Shown here piece by piece: positions 30,671-39,966 of a stretch of 64,000 bases of DNA. The translations under genes were made by a program, and so were the position numbers. The stretch is from the NCBI GenBank assembly GCA_033296885.1, contig MU863906.1, positions 186,001-250,000 of the forward strand, read 5' to 3'. This stretch comes from Triangularia verruculosa. Lineage: Eukaryota; Ascomycota; Sordariomycetes; Sordariales; Podosporaceae. Numbering within the stretch: position 1 is the first letter of the stretch; each line of letters begins with the position of its first letter. Under the pieces are notes generated by a model. It was not told the origin of the DNA and made no database searches. It worked only from the letters and a program-made list of their open reading frames with translations.

Positions 30671-31474
30671 TCATCGAATCTCCAACTGCTGCTGGAACTG
30701 ATACCCCAGGTTATCAATCCCGATTCCTTCCTCTGGCACGCACAACCCGCCCAGCTTATCGTCCAGCCACCTTGCCAGTTCCTCTACCTGTCTGCGCATG
30801 AGAACCACCCCGGCGGAGCTCGTCGTCGTGGTACTCGTACTCGTCTGGGACGTGATCGTCTGCCCCGACGTTGTCCCCGCGCTCATGACGCTTGCCCTTC
30901 CCACTTCCGAGTTTGCCGATGGTGAACCGATCGGTGTCGTTGTCGTCGTCGTGCCTTCGTCGCCTTGCGCTCCAGATCCAGGGTGTAGCAGCCCGTCTTG
31001 CTGTTGGTCGCTGTGTTCGGCTGTGGGTGTTGGCTGTGGGGAGGAGAGCGCTGCGGAGATGGACGGGTTTTGTTGTTGCTGTTGCTGTTGTTGTGGTGGG
31101 GAGGATGGTGATTGTCCGCCGCTGCCGCCCATGCAAACGAACAGCATCCCGCATTTGAGGCGGCGTATTACGAAGACGAGGCCGGAGTCGAGTTGAACGG
31201 TGAGGGCGGGGGTGGATTTGTGGCGCTTGGTTTTGTGTTCTGATGGCGGGGGGGAGGACTGGGATTGGAGGGCCCAGATGGAGGCGGCGACGGCGCATTG
31301 TCTTCGGAGGGCCGAGGCCGGGAGGGAGGAGGCGTGCGCGAGGAGATTGCCGGCTGGGGTGGTGAGCATGGCGGCTTGGAGGGAGGGGGAGAGATTGGCG
31401 CGAAGGAAGGCGGTGACGCGCTTCGTGAGGAGGAGGGGAGGGGGAGGGGGTATGGGGAGGACGTTTTTTGACAT
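30671..31474 (-). CDS. Possible roadblock/LC7-like protein with low-complexity insert
   Basis: Single exon, 267 residues, starting MSKNVLPIPPPPPLLL. The N-terminal 110 residues contain TKRVTAFLRANLSPSLQAAM followed by TTPAGNLLAHAS and a strand LDSGLVFVIRRLKCGMLFVC. This order (helix, T-P-x-G-x-LLA, helix, strand pair) is reminiscent of the roadblock/LC7 fold used by LAMTOR/Ego-type scaffolds; it is a fold-level guess. A polyglutamine run of eight and a Ser/Thr/Pro-rich stretch follow. The C-terminus is a helix (RRQVEELARWLDDKLGGL). Coding-strand composition is C-rich at the 5' end and G-rich at the 3' end, as in neighbours. Confidence 0.74.
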   Translation of the reverse strand: MSKNVLPIPPPPPLLLTKRVTAFLRANLSPSLQAAMLTTPAGNLLAHASSLPASALRRQCAVAASIWALQSQSSPPPSEHKTKRHKSTPALTVQLDSGLVFVIRRLKCGMLFVCMGGSGGQSPSSPPQQQQQQQQNPSISAALSSPQPTPTAEHSDQQQDGLLHPGSGAQGDEGTTTTTTPIGSPSANSEVGRASVMSAGTTSGQTITSQTSTSTTTTSSAGVVLMRRQVEELARWLDDKLGGLCVPEEGIGIDNLGYQFQQQLEIR

Positions 31475-32042
31475 TGTGGGTGGTGTGATATCGGGAGTGG
31501 TGGTGGTGACAGGAGATGGCGCGATCGGTTCGCGATGGTTCGGAGTCGCAGATATGGATGTGGGAATAAACTAGTTCTCGGTACGTCAGGTATTATATCC
31601 GCAAGGTCAACAAGGTGTGGTTGGTTGTGGGGTGCAGCAAGCGGTTTGGGATGGAGCACTGATGAGAACCAGGAGAGGTTGTGTCAAGCTTCCGGGGTGG
31701 ACGGGTAGTTATCGATATCGGTGGGCCCAGGGTTGAACGGCGGTGCACGGGCCATGGGATTGCAACCGGAAGGGACGGTTGAACCCCAACCTTCAACCAC
31801 TCACAATGTCCTAGGCAACTTCTTCTAATTAGGACTTCTATTTCCCATCTGTCTACATCAAATTGATCTGGTCCTTCCTTCTTTAGTTTTCCTCTCCTTG
31901 CCTCCATCTTCCTGCCGACTGCCCTCCCCTGTATCATCATCTTTTTCTCCTCCACCACTGCCAGCCATCCCTGCCCCACCACTGCCCCGCAACTCCATAC
32001 TTTTCACCTCTATGCCCCATCATCTTCCCAGACTCCCGTCAG
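31475..32042. other. Intergenic region
   Basis: Promoter side of the minus-strand gene ending at 30671. Pyrimidine-rich around 31.87-32.03 kb on the + strand. No supportable gene. Confidence 0.4.
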
Positions 32043-32539
32043 CTATTCCTCTTGACCACTCTTCTCCTCAGTCATCATTTTCTTAAAAACCTCCATCATC
32101 ATGATTATAGGGGTCATAATACTGTGACTTTCTTTCCGCCCATCTCCTCCGCTATTCCCCCTTTCCTTACGATGATCGTCTTTTGTCCCTAGCTTCTCGT
32201 CATAGCTTGTGGTACTGTCCTTGCCTGAAGCAGCATCCGTCTCTTCTTCAGCCTCTGGGTCGTGCAAGACAGTTTTGGGGTCCGGTGCCTCCCTAGGGTA
32301 GAAGCAAGAGGGGGAGTGCGGCATCGTCTTTCTTGTTCGCTTTGGGCGGGAAGTCCCTAGAGTGGTTGGGCGGGCTGGACAGGGCACCTAGTTTGGGGTA
32401 AGCGAGAGAAGAGGATAAGAGAAGAGCGACAACAGCAATAAGAACTGGGTCGGGGTGGGGAGAAATCGCTGGTATGACTAGGTGGTTCGTTTGGGTTAGT
32501 GTTTGCTTGTGAGTCTGATGACAATGTTGCCTCTGGCAA
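32043..32539 (-). CDS. Possible small spliced gene, low confidence
   Basis: The frame 32292-32043 encodes an acidic then basic hydrophilic peptide (VLHDPEAEEETDAASGKDS, then KKMMTEEKSGQEE). A GTGCCC...CCCTAG intron (32293-32387) would join it in phase to an upstream frame with a Cys/Ser-rich segment. No ATG is found in the upstream part, and the branch site is weak. It may be a real small gene with a further 5' exon, or chance. Confidence 0.28.
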
Positions 32540-32819
32540 TGTGTAAGTGGAGTATCAAACTTGGAGCATAATCACACAGCAGGTGCCAAATCAGGTTAAG
32601 AAAGTCAAAGCATAGATTACTTCATCGAGCTAGCCCTCTCTGACCAGTCAGCCGTCATGTTTGCTTTTGTGTTATTAATGGCGGCACGCGATGGGTATCT
32701 GTAACCCTAGGGGTATCAATATTGAACAAGCAAATTCAGCACCTTTTTTTCTCACCAACGCCCAAGAGTAAGCACAAGACAAAACCGCAGTTGTCGCAAT
32801 ATCAAGCCTCAATCTCATC

Positions 32820-35456
32820 TCAAAGCGAACCATGCCACCGTCCCTCTCTCTGCAAGAGCACAATCTGTCGCCGAATCTCTGAAACAGAACAATCGAGACA
32901 GTCGGCGCAGTCCTCCAGATCTCGTTTGGTGATGCCCTGTGACACGATTTTCTCGAGTTCCTCAACAAGAAAATCCTTCTCGCTGTCGAGCCAGACTCTG
33001 CCAAATGCTTCTTCATCGTCATCGTCTTCTTCCTCGTCCTCATCTGCGGCATCTGCTGTTCCCTCATCTTCACCCAACACTTCATCTTCGGCTTCCTGCT
33101 CCTCCACCTCTTCAACTTCCTCCACCTCCACCTCCACCCGAGGCCTCGCTTGTCTGCTCGGAGTGACGATGTGACCTGGGACAGCGAGGGGCTCCGGCTC
33201 CGGTGAGGAGTCAATGGCCATAACATTGTTCACTCGACGCCGGACCACTGGGCTCGATGACGATTGAAGTTGCCTGGCTGGATGCTGTTGAACAGAAGGT
33301 CGAGTCGTGGACTGTATGGGGGGGTCGATTTGTTGACGAGGTTGCCATGGCGCATGAATACGTGATCGACCTTCCTTCGCTTGTGGTGGCGGCGCATGCT
33401 GGCTGGAATGAGGTAGCCCTACCTGACGATGTCCCGATTTCCAAGATGGACGTATCCGTGACTGAGGTACCTCGGCCTGAAGTTGATGGTGTTGCGTTCT
33501 CGAGGGACCGGCATGGGCAGTTTCAATGTAGCTGCTGCACGGTCGGCCACTGGTGCGTCTCGGAACCGATTGCGGCGGGGACACTGATTCCTGAGGGGGC
33601 GAAATATACTGATCTGTCAACCGCTGCTTGAGCGCCATCGGGCTAGGTTGGTGCTTCATGGCCTGGGTCGACGCCGCCATTCTATTCCACTGTTCATTGA
33701 ACTTGGCAAGTTCAATCTCCTGCTGTCTTCTCTTGCTCTCCTTGATCGCTTTATCGCGAGCAATCTTCTCCTGGCGGCTCATCTCCTCGTTGACGGCGCC
33801 GATCTTTTCCTGAAGTTCGAATTTCCATTCGTCGAGTACCCGGGAAAATCCATTCCAGCCCAGTTGAACTATTGCCGCCTCGTCCTCGCAGTACTCCATG
33901 AGATCACGGACCAAGGAAGCGAGCCGCTTCGTGATGGAGGTGACATATTGCACAGTTACACAGGTGAACGTGCCTATTTTCGCAAGAAGAGGAAGCGCGC
34001 GGTGCCGTTTCAACTTGTGATCAATAGTGCCGAGTAAAAAGAGATCGCGCAGAGTCAGGACCAGCGTCGGGATAACGAATTGCTGAGCGTCGCCCGAAAC
34101 CTTTTGTTGCTCAATCCCCGGCTGTCGCAGAGACTGACGAAGCTTGGCTACCTTCCTTGCCACGTTAGTCAGCTCGCGATTGAGGGGGTTTTGGAGACGA
34201 ATGAGATTCTCGTTTTGGGATTCCAAATCCCCGGGCGATTTTAGTCCTTCCAGACACTGCCTGAGGGCGTATAAAGCTTCCAGGCAACGTTCTCCCGAAC
34301 TGGTGGCCGGTGGTGATTCGGACGCGAAATGGAAACCGTCCCCGCCGTAGATCTCGAGTTCCCAGAAGTTGCCCAAGTCGGTCCATTGTTCTTTGCCCAA
34401 AAGACTGCGTAACGAGTTCAAGTGTTCGCTATCCAGGGTTACAATCAACCGCCTATCCACCATTTCGGGCACATGGATGTTGATTGGTGGGTGAAAATGG
34501 GTGTCGTCTTCCTCTGAGTCCTCGACATCCTCTTCCTCTTCAGAGTCTTCGTGCTCTTGAGGCTCCTCCTCGCCCTCGTCATCTTCCTGTCTTCCATCAT
34601 CACCGCCATCAAGGTCTGGTTCATCAGCTTCCTCCATCTCAGACATGTTGTCATCAGCGTGGTAAGCGGACACATCTTCATCCTCACCTTCAACCGAGGG
34701 TAGAATTTGGCCATCTAGAGAAGTGTGTTGTTGCTCTTTTGACGGGGTCGGGGGTCTCAAATTATTGATGGTCCGTGGTCGAGAAGACGGCATTAAAACA
34801 GCTGGGGTTGGCTGCAGGCGAGCAGGGGATGGTTGTTGCCGTGGCTGTTGCCGGGGCTTGGGCGGGGACGAGTCAAGTTCTGGGCTCCCGAGCTCCCTGT
34901 TGACACTTTGGTTTCTATTGTCAATGTCCTCTTCTTCTTCAGATGGCTCGTCTTCTGGTTCGGAGTCTTCAACCACAGGGGACGGTCTTCGACCAGCTTT
35001 GGTGGATTGGGGGGTCTCGCCGATGGTCTCATTGATGCTGGTCCCATCTAGGCGTCTCCGAGAAGAGCTGGGTTTGCCGGTACTTCGAAGCAGGACTTCG
35101 ATGCCTTGCGGATTTTTCTTTGGCGTCTGGCGATTGCTGAAAGAATTGACGGCCTTCATGGCGGCCATATTTAATTCCTCTTCATCCTCTGGATCGGTGA
35201 CCTTGCGGGGCCTGCCTCGTTTCCTAACAGGTGTTTCCAGAGTCGAACTGGCAGGTCGTTTTTTGTTGTTGATCTCATTGTTCAAAGTAGCCAAAGGGGT
35301 TTTGTTTGGTCGCAAAGTATTAGGACTTTTAACGGAAATGCGTGGAATGGCAGGTATGGAGGCGTCACTGTCAGAGTTGAAATCGGAGATGCTCAGCGGT
35401 TTGACGGCAATGGAGTCGCGCGAAGCAGCAGCAGCGCTGCTACGCGTTTGAACCAT
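32820..35456 (-). CDS. Large acidic AT-hook nuclear protein, unknown function
   Basis: Single exon, 878 residues from ATG at 35456 (MVQTRSSAAAASR); an in-frame GTG three codons earlier is not needed. An AT-hook-like core, RKRGRPRK, lies near residue 80 and predicts binding to the minor groove of AT-rich DNA. Next come long acidic runs (EEEEDVEDSEEDD and similar). A central globular region of about 220 residues begins RRLIVTLDSEHLNSLRSLLG and includes a helical ERCLEALYALRQCLEGL. Then come a charged helix (EEMSRQEKIARDKAIKESKR), a Gln/Pro/Ser-rich region and another acidic run. The C-terminal 55 residues (DFLVEELEKIVSQGITKRDL, then CADCLDCSVSEIRRQIVLLQ) resemble a short SANT/Myb-like helix set. 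A chromatin role is inferred. Confidence 0.88.
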   Translation of the reverse strand: MVQTRSSAAAASRDSIAVKPLSISDFNSDSDASIPAIPRISVKSPNTLRPNKTPLATLNNEINNKKRPASSTLETPVRKRGRPRKVTDPEDEEELNMAAMKAVNSFSNRQTPKKNPQGIEVLLRSTGKPSSSRRRLDGTSINETIGETPQSTKAGRRPSPVVEDSEPEDEPSEEEEDIDNRNQSVNRELGSPELDSSPPKPRQQPRQQPSPARLQPTPAVLMPSSRPRTINNLRPPTPSKEQQHTSLDGQILPSVEGEDEDVSAYHADDNMSEMEEADEPDLDGGDDGRQEDDEGEEEPQEHEDSEEEEDVEDSEEDDTHFHPPINIHVPEMVDRRLIVTLDSEHLNSLRSLLGKEQWTDLGNFWELEIYGGDGFHFASESPPATSSGERCLEALYALRQCLEGLKSPGDLESQNENLIRLQNPLNRELTNVARKVAKLRQSLRQPGIEQQKVSGDAQQFVIPTLVLTLRDLFLLGTIDHKLKRHRALPLLAKIGTFTCVTVQYVTSITKRLASLVRDLMEYCEDEAAIVQLGWNGFSRVLDEWKFELQEKIGAVNEEMSRQEKIARDKAIKESKRRQQEIELAKFNEQWNRMAASTQAMKHQPSPMALKQRLTDQYISPPQESVSPPQSVPRRTSGRPCSSYIETAHAGPSRTQHHQLQAEVPQSRIRPSWKSGHRQVGLPHSSQHAPPPQAKEGRSRIHAPWQPRQQIDPPIQSTTRPSVQQHPARQLQSSSSPVVRRRVNNVMAIDSSPEPEPLAVPGHIVTPSRQARPRVEVEVEEVEEVEEQEAEDEVLGEDEGTADAADEDEEEDDDDEEAFGRVWLDSEKDFLVEELEKIVSQGITKRDLEDCADCLDCSVSEIRRQIVLLQREGRWHGSL

Positions 35457-36445
35457 GTTTTGCACCCGATTTTAGGTATGGAGGAACTGAAAATGGCATT
35501 GAAGCCTAGGAGATGGGTAGAAACAAGACAGGTGGGACGGAAGTGGTGACGACGATGGCTTTGTGCGCTCTTCCCAAGTCCGGTGGATAGGGCTGTCAGT
35601 CACGCGCAGAAACGCGTAGACAAGTGACGCCCGTCCGAGTGGCCCAAGCTCCTCTTCGCTGGAGCTTCCAGCTGATCGCCAAGCATTGATCCGTGCAGCC
35701 CCGGCAGGGCCAACGCGGGGGCGAGTGAAACATGACGTAACCGTCGCAACGGGCAATGGGAAGCAAAGGGGTTCTGTGCAAGTGTCGTTTATCTGCTCAG
35801 ATGTATCTGAGATAACCTACTGAAGATATGAAACAGTGGCATCTTCCAGCCTCTCCATCATGGACGATAAGGGTCTCGGGGCTATGGTGAGCAGAGATGG
35901 CGCTCAAAACGCCGCTAGCCAATTCAGGTATGCGCATACGGATAGGGCTGCATAGAAAAAGTGTCAAAACACACCAAAATCAACCCCCATGTCGTGCCAA
36001 GTCATGCAACAATATTTCAACCACATCATCACCACCACCACCACCATCACCGCCACCAGACTTGACGGTATGGCTGGGATTGCTGGCTTCCAAAGGCCTA
36101 ATTGCCATTCCAAAGGTTCAATTGCCAAGCTGCAATTCCATTCAAATGGCCGTTCAAATGGCTGTTCAAATAGTTGGGTAGAAAAGACTTCTGTTTGACC
36201 GTACAAGCCTTGCGCGGGCAGCCGACGCTTTAAAATACACACAACTGTTTTCAGAGACAATCATATGCAAGTTCTGTTTGTATACGCCTGAACCAACCAA
36301 ATATGACGAGGGCTCACACCGCTTCTCTTCTCGGCACCACCCAGAGTCGGAAATCCTCACACCATTTTTCCCCTTTCTCTCTCCTTCATTTTGCAATAGC
36401 CTACGCATCCAACAGGCCTTCATAGCCATCCTCACCCAGCCCGAC
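35457..36445. other. Divergent intergenic region with short repeats
   Basis: Shared promoter region between the AT-hook gene (-) and the APH-type gene (+). It holds a CAC/CAT trinucleotide tract at about 36020-36058. About 36135-36180 is a degenerate tandem unit (TTCAAATGGCCG, TTCAAATGGCTG, TTCAAATAG) preceded by three copies of an AATTGCCA/CAATTCCA-like word. No gene seen. Confidence 0.5.
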
Positions 36446-37501
36446 ATGGACCTCACCATCCACGTACGAGACTCGGTCAAGCAAATCGACAAAGCCTCGT
36501 GGCTCGTCGGAAGCAAGCACGTCCTCCGTCATCTCCAAGGGCCGCGCAAGGAGGACTGCCTGTGGGAGAATAGCAGCGACGGCTCATACTACACCCTCTC
36601 TACAGCGCCGGTTCCCCTGCCCGACGCCGGCCCGCTCGCCCCCAATGGCCACGCCAGCCAGATCCACGACGCCGGTGACGCATCGGCTGTATTCTGCTTC
36701 GGTGACGCGCTCATTATCAAGGTCAGGATCGCCGAGGATGGTACACGGCGAGAACCTGAAACCATAGCATTTCTGGCCGGACAGCAACTCAGCTTCGACA
36801 TTCCCACCGTCCTCTTCTACATGGAAGACGCTGGTAAGACCTACTTGGTTGAGCCCTATGCACCCGGTAAGCGGCTCAACGAGGCGTGGTGGGAAATGTC
36901 CGATGAGGAGAAGGAGTACGTAGCAACTCGCGTCTCGAAAATCTGCGCCGAAATCAAGGTTTTTCAGTCCAATGTTTTGACCGGCGTCGACTACAACTGG
37001 ATGGATCCGCTCCATAAACCGGGTGACTACAGAGTCGAAGTCCTCCAGCAACACTGCAAAGAGCTGGGGATGGACTGCTCGGTGTTTGTCTTATCTCATA
37101 ACGACCTCGGGCCGACCAATATCATCGTCAACGGAAACCGGATCATGGTCCTCGACTGGGAGATGGCTGGGTACGTTCCCCTAGAATGGGTGCGAACCAA
37201 GTTCGCCATCTGCGGTGCCTTGTGCGCGGAGCGCGTCAGCAGCACCTGCGTAGAGCACAACAACGACCACCAGATGTGGGTTGAGCAGAAGCTCGGAGAG
37301 ATGGGGTTCCCAGAGGTTACCCAGGCATATATAAAAAAGAGGCACAGGGCGATCGAGGAGAAAGAGGAGCGAAGCCGGGGCTGGACCATGCATGTAAATA
37401 GAATCCTAGACACTTCACAGAGCACGCCAGTACTACGAATATTTACTGCCATCCAGTTGCCACAGTGTGTTCGAGACCCTCGAGCGCATCATCAGCTCTG
37501 A
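36446..37501 (+). CDS. APH/choline-kinase-type phosphotransferase, 3' end probably frameshifted
   Basis: From ATG 36446 (MDLTIHVRDSVKQ) the frame gives 351 residues to TGA at 37499. Kinase-like features: an N-lobe strand with ALIIKVRI, a hinge-like AGKTYLVEPYAPG, the Brenner motif HNDLGPTN at about 218-225 and the metal-binding Asp in VLDWEMAGY at 237. Such enzymes phosphorylate small hydroxylated substrates; fungal members are numerous and mostly uncharacterised. After about residue 325 this frame loses its natural character, while the next frame from about 37422 reads ARQYYEYLLPSSC, then SVFETLERIISSDH and stops at 37524. That points to a one-base indel between about 37390 and 37422, real or a sequencing error. 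Confidence 0.84.
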   Translation: MDLTIHVRDSVKQIDKASWLVGSKHVLRHLQGPRKEDCLWENSSDGSYYTLSTAPVPLPDAGPLAPNGHASQIHDAGDASAVFCFGDALIIKVRIAEDGTRREPETIAFLAGQQLSFDIPTVLFYMEDAGKTYLVEPYAPGKRLNEAWWEMSDEEKEYVATRVSKICAEIKVFQSNVLTGVDYNWMDPLHKPGDYRVEVLQQHCKELGMDCSVFVLSHNDLGPTNIIVNGNRIMVLDWEMAGYVPLEWVRTKFAICGALCAERVSSTCVEHNNDHQMWVEQKLGEMGFPEVTQAYIKKRHRAIEEKEERSRGWTMHVNRILDTSQSTPVLRIFTAIQLPQCVRDPRAHHQL

Positions 37502-37526
37502 CCATAGATTCACGGATAGAGAATAG

Positions 37527-38187
37527 TGAAGCGCTCCGACAGCAAGGCCACAATCTCCAGCAGTGTTTCGCAGGGAAGCCCGTGGTGGCACTGTGCCATC
37601 ACCATATACCTACCGCTGGAGCGAGCAATGCCCGCAAGCATTGCTCATGGCAGCACCCATGCCGAAGCTGAAGGGAGATATCGGCTGTAGACAGCGTCAC
37701 AGCTCGAGTCGAGTGTCCCAAGACGAAGCCATCAGCACCGTCACCGACAACAGCTGGGCTGAAGACAGGGCCGTGTTTGTCTAGCCCTCGTTCCCACCAA
37801 TAAGACTCCAGGCTGCAGCTACCGGCCACCTGACTGCTCAGGTCGAGCAAACATCCGTCCCCTCTTTCCCAACGATTCTACAATCGTCTGCCATCCAACC
37901 CCGACGATAAGAACGTTGCGGCTTTACGGGTGCCTTGCCGGCCACCTTCCTCCTCCTGCAAATTGGATGTGCCTCAGGGGCTGTAGCGGCCTTGAGGTTG
38001 GACATGGACGTTCCTTCACTTTGCCGACCGCCGAGTGGTCCTGTCTGTACGTATAGCTTTGGCCCATTGTAGTTCGATGTTGGGAGCCACCGGATACTCG
38101 CTCCTGGCCGACGCCGAAGTAGTATTGTACATGAGCTGACAGCCGCTTCAGTTACAGGCGACCCTAGACCGCCGCAACACAACGGGG
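37527..38187. other. Intergenic region
   Basis: No gene is supported. From 38073 a frame different from the downstream CDS is open and protein-like, and might be an earlier exon or relic of that gene. Confidence 0.4.
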
Positions 38188-39594
38188 ATGACCCAGCCGA
38201 CCTTGAGGTTGCGAACACAGGTACGCCCAGTTCGCCACCACGCGGTGCGGGCGACCATGTGCCCCGTTGCAGAACAAGAGCTAATGGTGGTCCCATCCCC
38301 AGGAAACCGCCTCGACCGAGTTGGACACGACGCGCCAGGCCGGCGGTCCAAGCCGCGGAGCAAAGCGACCATAACACTCGACGAGGAGTATATTCGGAAG
38401 ATGTACCGCAGTGTTAAGAGACCGACAAGGACGATGCAGGCGCTGATGAAGAAGCCGGTATGTAGATATAACCCCTCCCCCGACGGACGTCAGCTGTATT
38501 CTTACACCAGTCAGCCACATCGGCCATTGCTGGCGTGGGACAAGATCGGGAAGCAAAAGTCGGGGACGTCACTCCTAACGGTGAACCGTTCCTGGAGACG
38601 CGCACCAAACACGGAAGCGTTACTGATGCAAACGAGGGGCCAGCTCAACAAGGAAAAGTGCTACAAATGCACCCTGCTGCAAGGACCGTTCGCTCAATGT
38701 ATTACCATGAACCGACATTGCTTCGGTGCGTGTGGTAACTGCCATTTCAATGGGCAGGGTCAGGCTTGCTCCTTCCGGGTTGATGATTTGCTCAACGATG
38801 GTGATGGTAGCCATGGTGAGTCCGGCCACAGAGAGCAGCCAGTCCTGCCCCCCACAGACACCGCCCGCCGGAGCGGCAACGTGCTAGCTCCGAGTGGGCC
38901 GGCAGGAGGCCCGTCGGACGGGGCCAACGATCCGGCCACAGTCATCCAGCGCAGTAACTCACCGCCGCGAAGCACCCCTCCCGGACCAGGCGGACATCGA
39001 GGCTCAACCTCCCCACTCAATGATGTGACGCCACCCGAGATGGCAACAGCAGGTGGCTCGGCTGTACCCTCGGCCGTGTTGCCCCGGGTGAGGCCGCCAT
39101 CGTTTGAACCGCCTCCGGCGCGTCGAGAGGAGGATTACGATACGTGGCGTGTACACCTAGAGGCTTCCATGGGTACGGTTCTACTAGCACTTGCCCAAGA
39201 GGTTGAACAGTCGATTAGCGACGGACGTAAGGATATTAATCATTGCATCGAGGAGGGGGTCATGAATCTGGAGTCTGTTGTTGGGGAGCATCTACCACTA
39301 CCCAACCCCAACTTCAACTTATACGGACTTAAGCTCTTCACCGCCGAAGAGGATATCGCCAATCTTAGCCGGCAGCCGACCAAACGTGAGCGCCCCCCAG
39401 GAACCGCTATGGTCACAGTGGCGACCCGCCTCGTGGTCGAGCAGATAATCCGGAAGGGGAAGGTAGAAGAGATGGCTAGCGTATCGCTGGGAACGGCACT
39501 CATGATATATCTCCCGGCAGCAAAGAAGATTTACGCCGAACCGATTTACACTTGTTGGAGACTTTTGATGAGCGGGGCCGGCCGACTACCTTAA
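38188..39594 (+). CDS. Cys-rich zinc-finger-like accessory protein (DUF3716-type), integrity uncertain
   Basis: The open frame gives 468 residues. The core is a Cys-rich unit at about residues 155-193: KCYKCTLLQGPFAQC, then GACGNCHFNGQGQACSFR. Spacing fits a two-zinc or zinc-ribbon-like domain of the fungal DUF3716 type (name from memory). A Pro/Gly/Ser-rich linker follows, then a helical C-terminal region (WRVHLEASMGTVLLALAQEV and VATRLVVEQIIRKGKVEEM). A second, broken copy lies at 23.6 kb. The first 130 codons are doubtful: in frame 0, from 38073 to about 38457, the sequence reads as well or better but contains a TAA at 38415. An intron with GTATGT at 38458 is also possible. It looks like a recently damaged or misread N-terminus on an otherwise intact accessory gene. 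Confidence 0.5.
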   Translation: MTQPTLRLRTQVRPVRHHAVRATMCPVAEQELMVVPSPGNRLDRVGHDAPGRRSKPRSKATITLDEEYIRKMYRSVKRPTRTMQALMKKPVCRYNPSPDGRQLYSYTSQPHRPLLAWDKIGKQKSGTSLLTVNRSWRRAPNTEALLMQTRGQLNKEKCYKCTLLQGPFAQCITMNRHCFGACGNCHFNGQGQACSFRVDDLLNDGDGSHGESGHREQPVLPPTDTARRSGNVLAPSGPAGGPSDGANDPATVIQRSNSPPRSTPPGPGGHRGSTSPLNDVTPPEMATAGGSAVPSAVLPRVRPPSFEPPPARREEDYDTWRVHLEASMGTVLLALAQEVEQSISDGRKDINHCIEEGVMNLESVVGEHLPLPNPNFNLYGLKLFTAEEDIANLSRQPTKRERPPGTAMVTVATRLVVEQIIRKGKVEEMASVSLGTALMIYLPAAKKIYAEPIYTCWRLLMSGAGRLP

Positions 39595-39966
39595 GCATTT
39601 CCTGGCGCGGCAACTGCTGCAACCCTCCAATCACTGCCCCTGCTGCAGCGGCAACCGGCCGTCATCGGGCATAACGGAGCATACCGTCCAAGCCGCTACT
39701 GGGCCCCAACCTCGAGCTTGGAGGAGCTTCATCCACTCTTTAAAAATCTAGATGCAGGTCCACTGACTCCCGTCTCGCTCGTCTTTGCTGCCCCATTGCG
39801 ACGCCAGAAGCCATCCTTTTACTCCCAAACCGTACCCGACGACAATGAACTGACACTTGCAAAACACAAACTCTAAACCCAAACCGTTCTGCGGATCACA
39901 ACAGTAATCCTCCCAACTTCGAGACCCGCGCTCCTGTGGCGCCCGGGAACGACAGCGTCATCGTAA
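39595..39966. other. Intergenic region, promoter of the CNNM-like gene
   Basis: No gene seen. It is rich in C on the + strand toward 39.9 kb, as in a fungal 5' UTR. Confidence 0.4.

Noticed and set aside
34723..35451. 242-codon plus-strand frame antisense to the AT-hook gene
   Set aside because: Ser/Leu/Gly-rich shadow of the sense gene; no independent signals.
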